Notes: generated by a model from the letters alone, not told the origin. A stretch of 64,000 nucleotides of DNA from Tretioscincus oriximinensis (GCA_022410635.1 JAJVDF010000775.1:282757-346756); one strand, 5' to 3'. Counted from the first letter of the stretch, positions 23,583 to 35,547 are shown. Translations and numbers: made by a program.

Positions 23583-23841
23583 AGAGCCAGTTTGGTGTAG
23601 TGGTTACAGTGTTGGACTTGTACCTGGTAGTCTCCCAGTTCGATTCCCCACTCCTCNACGAAAGCCAGCTGGGTGACCTTGGGCCAGTCACAGTTCTTTG
23701 AACTCTCTCAGTCCCACCTATTCCACAGGGTGCCTGTTGTGGAGAAAGCAACAAAAAGCTATGTGCGCCACCCTATGGTTGACCACCCTGAGACCTTCGA
23801 GTATAGGGCAGGATACAAGTACAAATAAATAAATAAATAAA
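23583..23841 (+). mobile_element. tRNA-derived SINE (family B), near full length
   Basis: The head GAGCCAGTTTGGTGTAGTGG gives an A-box-like GGTGTAGTGGTTACAGTG, and CCCAGTTCGATTCCCC is a good B box. It continues with GTGACCTTGGGCCAGTCACA, CTCTCTCAGTCCCACCTA and CCACAGGGTGCCTGTTGTGG and ends in an (AAAT)4 tail at about 23822-23841. This head and body are widespread in squamate genomes. The tail replaces the usual GCGGGGTATAA ending with GGGCAGGATACAAGTAC. A CR1-like fragment follows immediately. Confidence 0.85.
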
Positions 23842-24137
23842 ATTCCAGAAGAGGTGGTAGTAGCACCTAGCTAGCTTTAAGGTAGGATTGGAGAAGTTCA
23901 TGGACACCAAGGATAGAAACAACTACTAGGATGGATCTCTTGATGCTGCCTCCAGGATGGAGCAAACAGACAGTATTCCTCAAGTACCATTTGAAGGGGA
24001 TCAAGAGCAGGTGAAGATTTTGCCTTCTTCTGCTTCACACTGCTCAGGTGCAATTGGTGGTCCACTGTGTGAGACAGAGTGCTGGGCTAGATGGGCTAAG
24101 GCCCAATTCAGTAGGGCTCCTCTTATATTCTTAAGTG
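23842..24137 (+). mobile_element. CR1-like LINE 3' end
   Basis: Starts CCAGAAGAGGTGGTAGTAGC directly after the SINE tail and continues CTACTAGGATGGATCTCTTG, TGCTGCCTCCAGGATGGAGC, TCAGGTGCAATTGGTGGTCC, GAGACAGAGTGCTGGGCTAG and ends CTCTTATATTCTTA. The start coincides with the A-rich end of the SINE, so either element may have landed at the other's edge. Confidence 0.8.
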
Positions 24138-24830
24138 GTGCAATGGTAAACCCTTGTGTATTTGGTGCTNTAACATCCATATGGGATAGCTACACCTGAG
24201 TACTTAACACTATTTTTCATGTACAGTATATAATGCAAAAAACAGGTGGCAGAGTTGTTGATGATGTTCTCCTTGATTCTTCTGATAAACTTTTAGTTCC
24301 CCAAGTATTACTGGGCTTCCTTACAGAGATAATAATATGAAATCCTGTTATTTATGTTTATTCTTGTTTTGGTTTTCTTGTGGATTTAAGAATTTTTATT
24401 AATTTGATTTGTTCAATTAAAAACAAAATCAAAGTATATTGAATTAAAAATTATTTCCTTAGCTTTATAATCCGCTTTTTACAAAACCAAATAAACCAAC
24501 GGTCAAGTACAATATTCACAAGAGCATCAATAAAATTAATAGATTAGACAAATGTGCACCATATCCTAACTGGTTTTTATGAGTAAAATATATTACTGCT
24601 GTCACTATTCCTTAGATCTAGAAAAGTACCATAGCATAGGGTTGCAATAAGTAAGGCTGTAGTGAAAGGGAAAAATATGTACCTATTAAAGTGGTTCCTG
24701 GGCTGCCCTAAAAGTTGGATGCGTGCTCCATATTGTGGAATAAAATTTAAAATAAGTCTACTTCAGATGTTGAGGGTCAGGTATTTATAAAAAACAGTAT
24801 ATGGGAGATGACATAGCATATGAAAATGTG
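24138..24830. other. AT-rich non-coding stretch
   Basis: Nothing recognised. Confidence 0.5.
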
Positions 24831-24923
24831 ATGGGGTATGAACTCCAGGTTTAGAATAACAGGTAAATAGCAGAAATTACCTGTAAATTATCTGTGTTTC
24901 TAAACCTGGAGTTCATACCCCAT
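24831..24923. repeat. Palindromic element, 23-bp perfect arms
   Basis: 24831-24853 (ATGGGGTATGAACTCCAGGT plus TTA) is the exact reverse complement of 24901-24923. The interior contains a second dyad, ACAGGTAA ... TTACCTGT. At 93 bp this has the form of a small MITE or a solo hairpin of a DNA transposon. I see no duplicate elsewhere in the window and no clear target duplication. Confidence 0.7.
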
Positions 24924-27439
24924 AATGCAATAATTTCCCATAATATCAGTGAAATGCCTGCTATCAGAAATCTCTTGTTTTCACAGGAAATCTCACAAGA
25001 AGATCGAGTTTAGAATGACTGTGTAACTTTCTATTGGCTACTTGATGCAACAACTAGACAACGAGGAGATGTGACCCCATGTCACATTGCAGACATAAGC
25101 ATGCAGCGATAGAGGAAACATGATGCATTAACAGCTTCCACATATATAAGGTGTACAATAGCAGGGGGAGCTGTAGCCAATAGATAGGAGGTTGAGGGCT
25201 GAAGTTTGTTCGCAATAGATAGGAGGTTGACAGTGGGAGCTTATCTGACTTGCTTGTATATGAGATTACAAATATANTTTAATACGACTCCCATTTTCTT
25301 AACAGGATCAAGATGTTTGTCACGGAAACATGCACCATGGTAACAGTTCTACTGACGGTAGATATAGGAAGGTAACGTAATTAAAGGTTGTTGTCTGGGT
25401 TTGCCTGAGTGTTGAATTAATTTTCCTCTTCTTGCTTTCAGTCACCTTTTAAAACTAACAACATAATTTTAATATTTTTTTTCCAAAGCTTTTGCCTAAA
25501 TATAAACAAAATAGAATTTCAGAGATAGCTGTATTGGCTTGAACTTTACAATCTGCCTGTTCTGAAAGCCAGAATTCCAAGTTATCTTGCCCAAAGGCCA
25601 GCCTATACTGTTTAGTTATCCCTTCTGTTAATGGTAGTGGTACAAAGGTAATTACTATGTAACATTTATCAAAATTATAGCATGAAATCAATTTCATACT
25701 GTGCTGATTACCACCTGGATTCTGTGAACAGTAATTGGTTAAGTAGTATGTACAGAAGCTTTAAAGAGAAAGAAGAAGAAGAAAAATCCTCTATCACATG
25801 GCAAATTCTTCTGGATATGTAGAGGTATCATAACAAAAATCAAAAGAAAGAACTGCAACTTGAATGGTGTAGACAATGAGGACATTTGAGCAGACATTGC
25901 AGCATTATGCCTGTAAAAATTCTTCTTTCACATATCTATTTCTTAAAAAGAGCAACCAAATGAGTATAGTGTGAAACTGTAAACACAGTACAATGTTGCT
26001 ATACATTGAATTGGACCTCTTAAGAATGTGATAATTCTTAGGTACTTAAAAGATAAAATGTCAACAAGGTACTGTTCTGATACACATTTTTAATCCCTCT
26101 TCAATCATGAAGATTTTATTTGTTTCTTGGTTTACTCTAGTTCTTAAGTTTGCTGATGAATTAAAAAGATGTGCTAGATCAGCATCCTAGTGTATAGATC
26201 TGGTGTTAGCTTGGCTGATGATNAATGCATTTCCCATCTACAAAAAATCCCCATGAGACTTTGCTGCTTCACAGAACCATAGGAAAATGAGATATGCTAC
26301 TATGATAAGAAACTGAAATACCTTTCATGTAGTTCCTGGGACATCAACTTGCTAGAGCCTCTTGAAGTAATGGCCACAGTGGTGTCAGATGATTTTATTG
26401 TAACTGTCCCCAAGATCTTCAGAAGATGGGCAGAGTCAGCAGAGGAATAGAAAGAAACATACATACATACATATATACATACAGTTTGCTAGGTTTCTCT
26501 GGAAATGGGGTATTTTTGGCATGTGCTATTAATACCCCTAGTCTGCGATTTGAAATACATTTACCCTGAGTCTCTGGAAATAGACTACCAAAGGACTATA
26601 GCTGAGCCAACATTTCCTAGTGCACATTGCCTGGCTAAAGCAGCCAGAAAGTATGTGCGTGCTTTACATGTATTCAGTTAAGCTCTAGAATATGCCTGCA
26701 ATTTTATTATATGACATCATCTTAAGATGAGGAATGTCCTTTGCTGTCAGATATGTGAATTTAGTCCTAAAGGTGTAAACAATAACAGATATGATTTCAA
26801 GTGCCACATACACTTAATGTTGATCTTTTGACATGACATATTTCCAGGCAGATGATGTATACAAAATTAATAGGTTTCTCCCTAGTGATTGGCAAGTGTT
26901 CCTACAAGACCGATATACATAAGTGAGACTCAAACAAGTGTGACAATACTTTTCTGGAAACAATATATATATTTTCCTCATGATCCTACTTTTGCTTTAT
27001 GAGATGCTTTCTTAATGAGGCAGTAGATTATGGAAGGTAAGGATGACAGTCCTGAAGCAGTGAAGTGACCATCATTTCCATAATAAGCTTCCTGGGGAAC
27101 ATGGTAGCCAGTAGTAAAAGAAAATCCCAGACTAATTGCCAATGAATATGATGATGCAACTCAGATTTGACACAAGAACTTGACAGGATGGAGGTTGTGA
27201 ATGCAATTTGTCCCTTTCCTAGATACCAAGAAACTGTTGTAACAACCATTAACGTATCTTCCAAAATCAAGCAAGGTACAAAGATGCTAATTTATTGCTA
27301 CATTTTTCTGACAAGAAACTATTCTAATGCAATCAAAGAGCTTTTATTCTTTCTAAATAGGCCCTACATCTGGTGCTGGTTTGGTGCCCAGTAATGGTTG
27401 CTTCTTTAAATTTCTTTATTAACCCATTGTTCGTCTCCA
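24924..27439. other. AT-rich non-coding stretch
   Basis: No gene recognised. CAATAGATAGGAGGTTGA occurs twice near 25180-25232 as a small local duplication. A CATACATA patch is at about 26457-26480. Confidence 0.5.
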
Positions 27440-28010
27440 TTTACAGGATGGAAAATGAAAGCAGAGTGGAGAACGTCTTGCTTCCCCATCCCCAGGAGGA
27501 AATACAGGAAGCCAGCTCCCACAAAGCAGAGAGTGGAGGCATCCTCTGCCTCAGCCCACCCAAAGGCTGCCACCACATGTGTGGCTATCACGCCTTGCAC
27601 ATACTTACTCGTACATGTGATACCCCCCATGCTGCCTGTGAGACCAATGAGAGAGGATGGCAGCACTAGGACAGCAACATCTGGGGATCCCTCGACGTCC
27701 TACATCATTCCTGGCAACAACTACGCGCAAGATCACCTGATTGCTTTGCTGCTGCAGCTGCAGGAAATCCAATTGCTTTGCACTGTACATAGAGATGCTA
27801 TCAGTTGCCATGGGGCTCCACCATAGCATTGGGTGTTCCCAGCTATTGTGGAGTATTGGTGCTTTGCTGTGAGCTGTTTTCTGGCAAGGCGCAATCCCGT
27901 GCAGTGGAACTGTCCTGATGACTCCTTGATCCAGTACAAATCTGCTGTGCAGATGCAGCCATAGTCAGGGTAGTTGAGTCCAGAAGTCCACCATGTCAAC
28001 AGTTTTTGAC
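27440..28010. other. GC-richer island, possibly decayed coding sequence, unassigned
   Basis: About 570 bases of higher GC than the flanks, open on both strands: 123 codons on plus (27455-27826), 86 and 88 codons on minus (27406-27666 and 27733-27999). A CTCCATTTACAG that looks like a splice acceptor lies just before it. The plus frame has a Thr/Ser/Pro-rich middle and a Leu/Gln-rich end (LIALLLQLQEIQLL), which recalls accessory proteins of Harbinger-type transposons. I cannot identify the family, and overlapping frames on both strands argue that openness is partly compositional. Confidence 0.25.
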
Positions 28011-29797
28011 GTGTTCACATTTACTATTCACCATAAACAAGTTTGAAGTTTGTCCAAGAAGGAATGATACTGGAAAGCTTTTCTGTGATTTTTATTTACA
28101 CACATGATATTGAAAGGGATATTTTTTCAAATTCATCTTGTGAGGCAGAGATACTGCCAGTCAGATATATGAATTCACTGCTGTATAATTCACTCACCTT
28201 TCATTGAAATTCAGAATGATCTTTGTGTCTTCACCAAGATACGTCAGCAGCATCCAGGCATAGTAAAAAAGTTAATTAAAAGGAGCTTAAAGTTAGTAGC
28301 AGCCGCTATCAGTAAATGTATATTAATGGCAAGGAAAATGCCTTTTCAGCTACTAGTTTTGCCACGATTTATATTAGGGAAAGCTGTTGGAGTTGGGGTA
28401 AGGCTGAAACAGGATGAGAAAGTGGGGTTATTGTGTCTTTGGATTATGATGACCTTAGACTCACCTATAGTTTAAATCTTTGGTTCATCTTCAGTCCTAA
28501 ACAATGGGGCCTAGGATAGACAAGAGGAAAATGTAATAATCGTATGTATTGAAAACGTTTTAAAATGAAAGGTGTGATCAAGATCTAATCCAGACAGAAT
28601 GGACCATAGGGAACNTGGCCACTTAGATTTGCATTAACACATGACCCTTAACATTGATTAAAATTCGATTCAGACTTACATTGCTGTTAGCAATTCTTTA
28701 TTAGTGTAGTTAATGTTATGGGTTTTAAAATAAAATAAGTAATATGGCAGGAAGTTGCAGTAGTGAAAGTTCACTCNTTCTGTGTGAGCTCCACTTTTTT
28801 CTCCCATTGAAAAACCAGTTGAAAAGAGAACAATTTTAATTCAGAATTGGATCCCATGACTTTTTCTTCTCATCCTTTCTAATATTCTTGCCCATCTGTT
28901 ATCTGTAATAGCACAAATGTTTATTTAAAAGAAAATGAATATAATAAGAAAAACCCTCATCAAACTAAGGAAAGTTGTTCATCTCACATGGGGGTGCAAG
29001 AGGTGTTAATTATGGCATACATTCAGAAATAAAGTAGTTATAATGAGCAAGGGTTTTAGACAGATTGCTTTTTAAAAATCATGCTGATATCATTGAAAAT
29101 AAAGCCTTAGATCCCTTTGTTTTGTCCAATTCATTTTATATACATTCTCAAGGGAAATATAGGACTGAGATTTTTTTTGCTATAATCTATCTCCTTAATC
29201 CCTTATTCTCATACTTGTATGAGTTTGCCCCTGTACATTAAAAACTGATATTACTCACTTAATCCCTCAACCTTTTCTAGAAAAACAGAGCATTTTCAAT
29301 AGTCCTTCGGTATATCATATCTTTGTTTTACACATGAAATGCATTTCTGCTATGTGGTTATAAATTTGCATAGCTACTGTATTAAGAAAGCAGAAACAGC
29401 AAGGAAGGAGATAAAATGAAGAAGTAAAATACTCTTCCTAATCATCAAGCACACTATCAAGCCCCCCCTTAGTTTGCCTCTAATGGAATGAACATAGCAT
29501 GAATTCAACCCATGGCGGAATTCACAAGGTAAACCAGCATTAACTTTCATTCTCCAAGGCTGTATCCCAACTGGAGGGAAAGAAGCAATCTGGAGAATAG
29601 TGAAGTGAATCTAAATTCACTGGTCTTTCTCCTTCAACCCCATTTTAGCAGCTTAGCATGGCAGGGAAGGAGCACAAGCCAAGTTGTGGAATAGCTTTTT
29701 TGTTTTAAATCCCTTATTCTGCACAAGTTTTCACTCATGTAAAACCACGGTGGATGATCCTTGGATTTTTTCTTGTTTCTGGTGAAGCCAAAAGCAC
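28011..29797. other. AT-rich non-coding stretch
   Basis: No gene or confident repeat recognised. Confidence 0.5.
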
Positions 29798-30110
29798 CTC
29801 CAAGTATTTATTTATTTATTCATTCATTTATTTACATTTTTATACCCAGAGGGCGCTTAACAATAAAATCACAATTAACACGTTAAAAACAGCCACATCT
29901 AAAANTAGGGAAGAGACAGCAGTTTTCTCAGCCATAGGCCAGGCCAAAGAGGTATGTCTTCAAACATTTTCTGAAAGTGCACATAGATGGATGCACCTCG
30001 AGAAGGAGACTATTCCATAGCCTGGGGGCTGCCACAAATAAGACCTTATTGTGGTTCCCACCCTCACTGCCACTACAGCAGGCAATGAGATCTCTGTAGA
30101 TTTCTTGACA
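29798..30110 (-). mobile_element. L2-like LINE 3' end with ORF2 terminus
   Basis: On the minus strand the segment starting near 30110 reads through a decayed ORF2 end to CLKTYLFGLAYG followed by a TGA stop near 29932. An AT-rich 3' UTR follows (TTAACGTGTTAATTGTGATT), then the end GCCCTCTGGGTATAAAAATG and an (AAAT)n tail. The matching copy is 4308-5140. The GTATAAAAATG-AAAT ending is characteristic of L2-like LINEs in squamates. A single N lies at 29905. Confidence 0.65.
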
Positions 30111-31269
30111 TTGCTACTGCAATCTTTTGACAATAGTTTGAATTTTCCATGCTGGAGCAGCAACTGGGACATCATTGCTGCTGGCAAAAGCCAATAGCAA
30201 TGGCAGCAGATATGTAGAGATTCCCTTATCTGCTATGGGACCCAATCCTTANGGGTATTTCTGGATTCACTAGGATCCAAACCGTTGCCAGTGCAGAATT
30301 ACACCAATTGTGTTAACCTGAACTTGCAATTGTTTTCTGAGTAAATTCTGCTCATATAGTGTATTGCTGTGCAAATCGCTTGTGGCAACACCATTTTTCA
30401 TCTGGAATAAATGGAAAATTATTTCAAATAACATTGGTTGAAAGAGTTTCAACACCCATTTCCCCCGTAGTTGGAATGCAGCACAAGAGGTNCCCCCCCN
30501 AAAAAAAAAAATGCTGAAAACTCCTAAAATAACCTTTCAACATCCCTCTATATTCAATGGGTTCTTTAACCCATGGAGTCATAGACTGTGAAGAGCTATA
30601 AACACAAGGTAAAGAAACCTTGTGGGAACTCCTCCCCCTTCATTTATCTGCCCTGGGCCTTTCACCAGCTTCTTCAAAACTTTTGCCTTGGAGATCTTTT
30701 CTAATTAGTGACACATTTGTAAATAGAAACTCAGCTCCAAAAATGTTCCACAATCTAGTAAATTGAATGAATTCTGCAGTTGATGGCCCTTCTGCACTTT
30801 TGTCATAGAATTTATCAAGGTCCAGACTATTTTGCTGGGTATAAATTACATTGTTATCATTCTGCAGATCCATGAGGTACCTTATAAGAACCTCATACAT
30901 ATTAGGCAATGTAGGTGGGGTTACATATGTTCATATTTTCATTTGTGTCCATTCATATCTGGCTTGCTAAAGTTCTCTATTCTATCTTGGCTAAGTTTTA
31001 AAGTGCGGGGGGAGTTGACAACCATTCCAAATATAACAATTTCTGCTACAGCATTTCTGGGGGAATAATTTCCACCCATGAGACCATATAATCATTAACA
31101 TTAACTTGGCAAATAAGAAAAATTAATCAGAAGCCAAGTCTAATGGAAGTGCTAAAGGCTTCAGCAACAGAATATAGCAGTTAATGACTCTGGGGGAATC
31201 AAAACCTTTGACAGCACAGCACAACAGATATCAGTCTGACTAGAACTGATCTTATTTCATCACAAGCTT
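30111..31269. other. AT-rich non-coding stretch
   Basis: No gene recognised. Two Ns flank a C7/A11 homopolymer pair at about 30492-30511, a base-calling weak spot. Confidence 0.5.
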
Positions 31270-31350
31270 CCCCAATAGGAAATATAGGAAACTTCCTTAC
31301 ATTGAATCAGGCCTTTAGTACTTCTAGTCCAACTTCATTGACACTGATTA
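31270..31350. repeat. Ancient LINE-tail-like fragment
   Basis: GGAAACTTCCTTACATTGAA, TCAGGCCTTTAGTACTTCTA and GTCCAACTTCATTGACACTG follow the order of a common reptile repeat with the gist ggaagctgccttatactgagtcagacc. Strongly diverged, so low confidence. Confidence 0.35.
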
Positions 31351-31673
31351 GGGACTGTCTTGTTTGATTTTAGAAAAAGCTTTCACTAAAGGACTTCACC
31401 AAAACCTCTTCAGTAAGAACAAAATATCTCTTTTACTTCTGGAAGCCTTTTCTGAGGTAATGTTTTATTTTGAAAAATCTTCCTTAATTTTATTTAATGT
31501 GGATTTTCAATTGATTTTTTTCAATTGATGGACAGTTTTGTTATATTTATAATCCATTAGGTGATAGTTGTTCTTCAAACTTTTTCATATCATATTAAAA
31601 TTTAAATGAGCACTAATCCAAACAGTAATTTCAGTAACATAATATCATAACAAATGCCAACATCTGATGTGGT

Positions 31674-31895
31674 AGGCTGACCAGATGACCCCTTTTTTGG
31701 GGTGGTGGTATTAAAAACCCATTTTGGGAGTGCCTCCAGGTTCTTTCTGAGGAAAAAACATTAAAAAATAAAAAAAAGTTTGGAAAAAAATCTTTTTTTG
31801 AAAAAAAATTCCTCAGAAAAAACTGGGAGGCAACCCAAAACCGGGGGTTTTCAAAAAAAACAACAACCCAAAAAAGGGGTAATCTGGTCAGCCTA
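31674..31895. mobile_element. hAT-like MITE, TAGGCTGACCAGAT family, short copy
   Basis: The left end (T)AGGCTGACCAGATGACCCC and the right end GGGGTAATCTGGTCAGCCTA form inverted termini of about 28 bp with one mismatch. The interior is A/T runs and GGAGTGCCTCC/GGGAGGC, with no coding capacity. Flanks GATGTGGT (31666-31673) and GATGTTGT (31896-31903) agree at 7 of 8 positions, consistent with the 8-bp target duplication of hAT transposons. Related copies are at 44326 and 47871. Confidence 0.7.
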
Positions 31896-32302
31896 GATGT
31901 TGTAACAGTGTACTTACCAGACATTGATCCATGTGTATCTTTGAAAGCCAAGGTTGCACACCANAACTCTCTTCGTGCACAGCTGAGGCCAGTATGTTAG
32001 ATGTTTCCATTTGCACCATTGAATGCCAGGCACTAGTGGATACAAGATACAATTTTTCACAATTGTTAAATAGATGATAGAATATAACTAAAAAGCTTGG
32101 GATATATTGAAATATATATATTGCATGTTTCAAAAACATTCATTCCTAAGACTTCAGATACCTCAGAGTCCAAATCATAACATATTGTGTCCCATATTGG
32201 TAGGCCTCCAGGTTTTCCCAGAAAAAGACAAATAGCTTCAGAAGAGACAATTAGCAACCCTATGTTTGGATGAATCCAGCAGTCTGAACTGTTATCAATA
32301 TA

Positions 32303-32380
32303 TACTGCTCAAAACAATTAAGGGAACACTTTAACATACACTGTTATGTTAAAGTGTTCCCTTAATAGTTTTGAGCAGTA
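32303..32380 (+). mobile_element. 78-bp Tc1/mariner-like palindrome, copy 1
   Basis: TACTGCTCAAAACAATTAAG opens a near-perfect palindrome closing with TTGAGCAGTA at 32380; the central hexamer is CACTGT and TA dinucleotides flank both ends. The tip sequence is that of known vertebrate Tc1/mariner-like terminal repeats, whose target is TA. A second copy, inverted and nearly identical, is at 58879-58956. No transposase fits in it. Confidence 0.85.
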
Positions 32381-32452
32381 TATATAACAGAGCACAATTT
32401 GGTGTTGGACTCTGAGGTATTTGATCTGTTAGAAATGAATGTCTTTGAAAAT

Positions 32453-32720
32453 GACTGGCAGAGGAGTGAGGAGAGATAAAGGAAAATATTTCTCCCCCAG
32501 AGGACAAATTTATGGTATAAATAGCTACTAGGATGAATCTTTTGATGCTGCCTTCGGGATGGAGCAACAGGCAGTATTCCCAAAGGAGCATTTGCAGGGA
32601 GTGAAGAATAGGGAAGATTTTGCTTTCTTCTGTTTCAGATGGAATTGGTGGGCCACTGTGTGAGACAGAGTGCTAAACTAGATGGGCTCTGGTCTGATTC
32701 CAGGACTTCTCTTAATGTCA
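32453..32720 (+). mobile_element. CR1-like LINE 3' end
   Basis: GGAAAATATTTCTCCCCCAG, ATAGCTACTAGGATGAATCT, TGCTGCCTTCGGGATGGAGC, GGCCACTGTGTGAGACAGAG and TAAACTAGATGGGCTCTGGT match the family. A short deletion removes the CCAGGTGCA block, and the tail is reduced to TTCTCTTAATGTC. Confidence 0.75.
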
Positions 32721-35095
32721 AGGAATCCATAGCAGTGATAAAATTGGTATCAGAACCATGGGGAGATACCTTCTACATTTTTTTTCTATTAGACTGCACT
32801 GATCCAGATTATGCTCTCTCATCTAATACAGAGCATACCAGCTTGAATCTGAACCTGACTTTGAGCTTCTAATACAAACTTAAGATAAGTGCTAAATGAT
32901 CCAAGAATAACACATGAACCAATTATGCCAACCTTTTGTTATAGTGTAGAATCACTGTAACCCACTTCATATTCTATCACTCGACATTTTGAAACTGAAT
33001 GTTACAAATAATAGCTAGAATTTTTTATGGGAATAATCTATGTGCATCAGCAATTTGGTTTAACATATTCTAGAGAGTCAGGTTGTGAAGAACATACTGG
33101 AAGCATAGAAACAGAAACAAGTTCATTATGCAGACACTAATGTTAGAAAGCAGTATGAGAATTAAGAGGATGAACAATAGCGACAATATAGAAAAAATTC
33201 AAACTTGCAAGGAAAAATGGATGCTATTAAAGATTGTGTGGAAAATAGGATAAGTAGTATAGCAAAGAAGCAGAGACTGGATTTAGTCTTCCTCCTGTAA
33301 ACCTGGAATACCATTTTGTAAATATGTAGAATATGTATAGTTGGACACCCACATAGGAGGGAGGGACAGGGAGGGTAATAAGAGAGAGGAGGGTGGGTAG
33401 ATATAGAAAAAAGTTAAATACTATATAAATGTTATTANACTGTATTAAGATCTCTATGCACAAAAAGAAAGTAAAAAAAGAAAGAAAGCAGTATGAGAAG
33501 CAAGAGGCTGCTTAATGGTTGGAGACTTGGTTAATATTAAGGGCAAGGCTGGGACTAAGATTGACGAATGAGTTGGGAGAATGGTATAGCAAGAATGGCT
33601 TTGTTAATGAAGAAAAAACCAGGACATCTGTTAAAAATAAAGCCTTCATATAGCATTAAATTTGTTTGGGAACCCAAGAAATTTCACACAAACATGCATG
33701 ATTATCCTCATGATAGTCTGTTGAGAGAAAGATATGCATGTTTGGGGTTTTCTCCTGAGTAGCAGAGCTGTACTTCTGCGGCAGAGTATGATAGCAATCT
33801 CGTTTCCAAAGAATAGATCCCACAAGTTTTGTTAGTTTGAAATACTTATTGTTTACCAAGTCTAACAAAGTAGGGTTACTGGGATATAAAACAATAACAT
33901 CTCAATTTACTTATTCTGCTCTGTTATAACATAATACTTCTGTACTAAACACTACATATTTCTGCCCTTCTTTATTCAAAGCAAAAGAGATAGAGAGAGA
34001 TGACCAACTGCCAACTGATAAGCATGAGGTCTAGAATAGGGTGCTGTCTGTTAAAAGGGCAGGGAGCAAACAGTTTACATTTATCCAGTTAACTCTGTTT
34101 CTGCTGTTCTGTGACAAGCACTTGCAAAAACGCAACATAGTCCCTGTGGGCTCTGGAAATGCTCTGACTTATCCAAAATCCTACAGCTACTCAGCAGAAG
34201 TTCCAAAGCCACCACTGGCATTATTTTAAAGCATGCAACTGGATGCACAGGCTATATCTGCCTATCTCTGTTTTCTGAATTCCAGTTCCAACTGCAGATG
34301 TATCTTTGGCTGCTGCAAACCTGTACAACAGCAGAATTTATCAGGGGAGCAGCAGAAAACAGAACCAGAAGTTGCCTACAGTAGCCTACCTTTCCCATCA
34401 GTCCTCACCCACTTACCCACACAGACACCATTGCCAGAGCCTCCATGGTGTTATAAATGCCTGGTGACATGGTAAATGCACTGTATGAAACCAATAGAGA
34501 TTTTTTTATTTAGGCTTTGGTGGCCCTCACTGGGATGGGATGAGAACACCCGTTGCCTCAGCATTGATTCTGCTGAGATGAAGATATGTCTTGCCCTTTT
34601 TGAGCATGATTGGGCCCACTTTATATAAAATCATGACCCTGTTCTGTTTAGAATGAAGCTTCTGTACCAAACCTCGTACATGCTAAAATAAGTTATAACT
34701 CAGCTCGATCATTTGTAGCCACAATGAATTTCTGCTACAGAATCAATTCTCAAATCCACCAGGGTTTGATTGTGAGATAACATTTGTGATCTCCTTGGCA
34801 CAACACTGGGAACCACAGACATATCCAATGCTATTTGGATATAATTAAAGTGCTATTATGGGAAATATAGCAATGATGACTCTGGGGCTGCATCCATATG
34901 GCAAGTATTTATTACATGTTTTCCCTATAGTCCAAATTATTGTTCTACTATTTCTACATCACTTCATCTATATTTTTACTGTATAATCCAAGTTTTACCA
35001 TTTCTATCAGCATACAACAAGAAGGATTTTTTGTGCAAGTGACATATTTATTTATTTATAGTTATATCCCATCCCATCCCTGAAAGTCCCAGGGT
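32721..35095. other. AT-rich non-coding stretch
   Basis: No gene recognised. 33340-33400 is purine-rich (GGAGGGAGGGACAGGGAGGG) and 33460-33490 has GAAA repeats; together these could be the 3' UTR of an old L1-like element, unproven. 35044-35095 looks like the antisense tail of an L2-like or SINE copy and is the target into which the hAT element at 35096 inserted. Confidence 0.4.
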
Positions 35096-35539
35096 TAGGG
35101 TTACCATATTTTGGCAGCCCAAAACTGGGATGGGGTGGGTGGGGGTGCACACACACACACATACATGCACGCACACGGACGCTTGTGGTGAGACAGGCAG
35201 AACAGAGCTGCACAAAAGCTCTGTTCTCCTGTAAAAAACCGAAGCGTTTTTCCTCTGCTGGAGGCGAGTTGCCGCGCTTTGCCTGACAGCAGGCACGAAA
35301 CCAGAGGATCAATTATGACATGCTTCAAGTTTCTTTCTAGGACCCTGGAAAGCGTTGCTCGGGCTGCAGCCGTCAGCCCTGATGGATCCTTTGCCTTTAA
35401 AATCCTGGATTTTTACATTCCCAGATGCAGCATCAGGGAATGTAAAAATCCGGGATTTTCTCTTAAAACCCAGAGGGGACTATATGTTACTCTCCAAAGC
35501 CAGGATTGTCCTGCCTTCCCAGGATGTATGGCAACCTTA
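35096..35539 (-). mobile_element. Non-autonomous hAT-like element, 444 bp, perfect 8-bp TSD
   Basis: Ends are TAGGGTTACCATA at the left and TATGGCAACCTTA at the right, inverted with two mismatches. The flanking octamers are identical, CCCAGGGT at 35088-35095 and 35540-35547. An 8-bp duplication with short inverted ends is the hallmark of hAT transposons. The inside holds a CA-rich patch (35150-35165), a CTGTTCTCCTG/CAGGCAGAACAG dyad and a long palindrome at about 35402-35456. The same blocks in reverse order make up 47087-47673. No transposase is encoded, so movement needed another element's enzyme. Confidence 0.85.
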
Positions 35540-35547
35540 CCCAGGGT

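Noticed and set aside
27910..27950. Hammerhead ribozyme core (CTGATGA)
   Set aside because: No GAAA core partner or flanking stems follow; the heptamer occurs by chance elsewhere too.
32303..32380. CRISPR repeat or microRNA precursor
   Set aside because: Palindrome tips match Tc1/mariner-like ends with TA flanks and there is a second transposed copy; no array of spaced repeats.
35088..35107. TTAGGGTTACC-like text resembling a telomere repeat
   Set aside because: It is the junction of the 8-bp target duplication and the hAT-like terminal repeat, with no further TTAGGG units.
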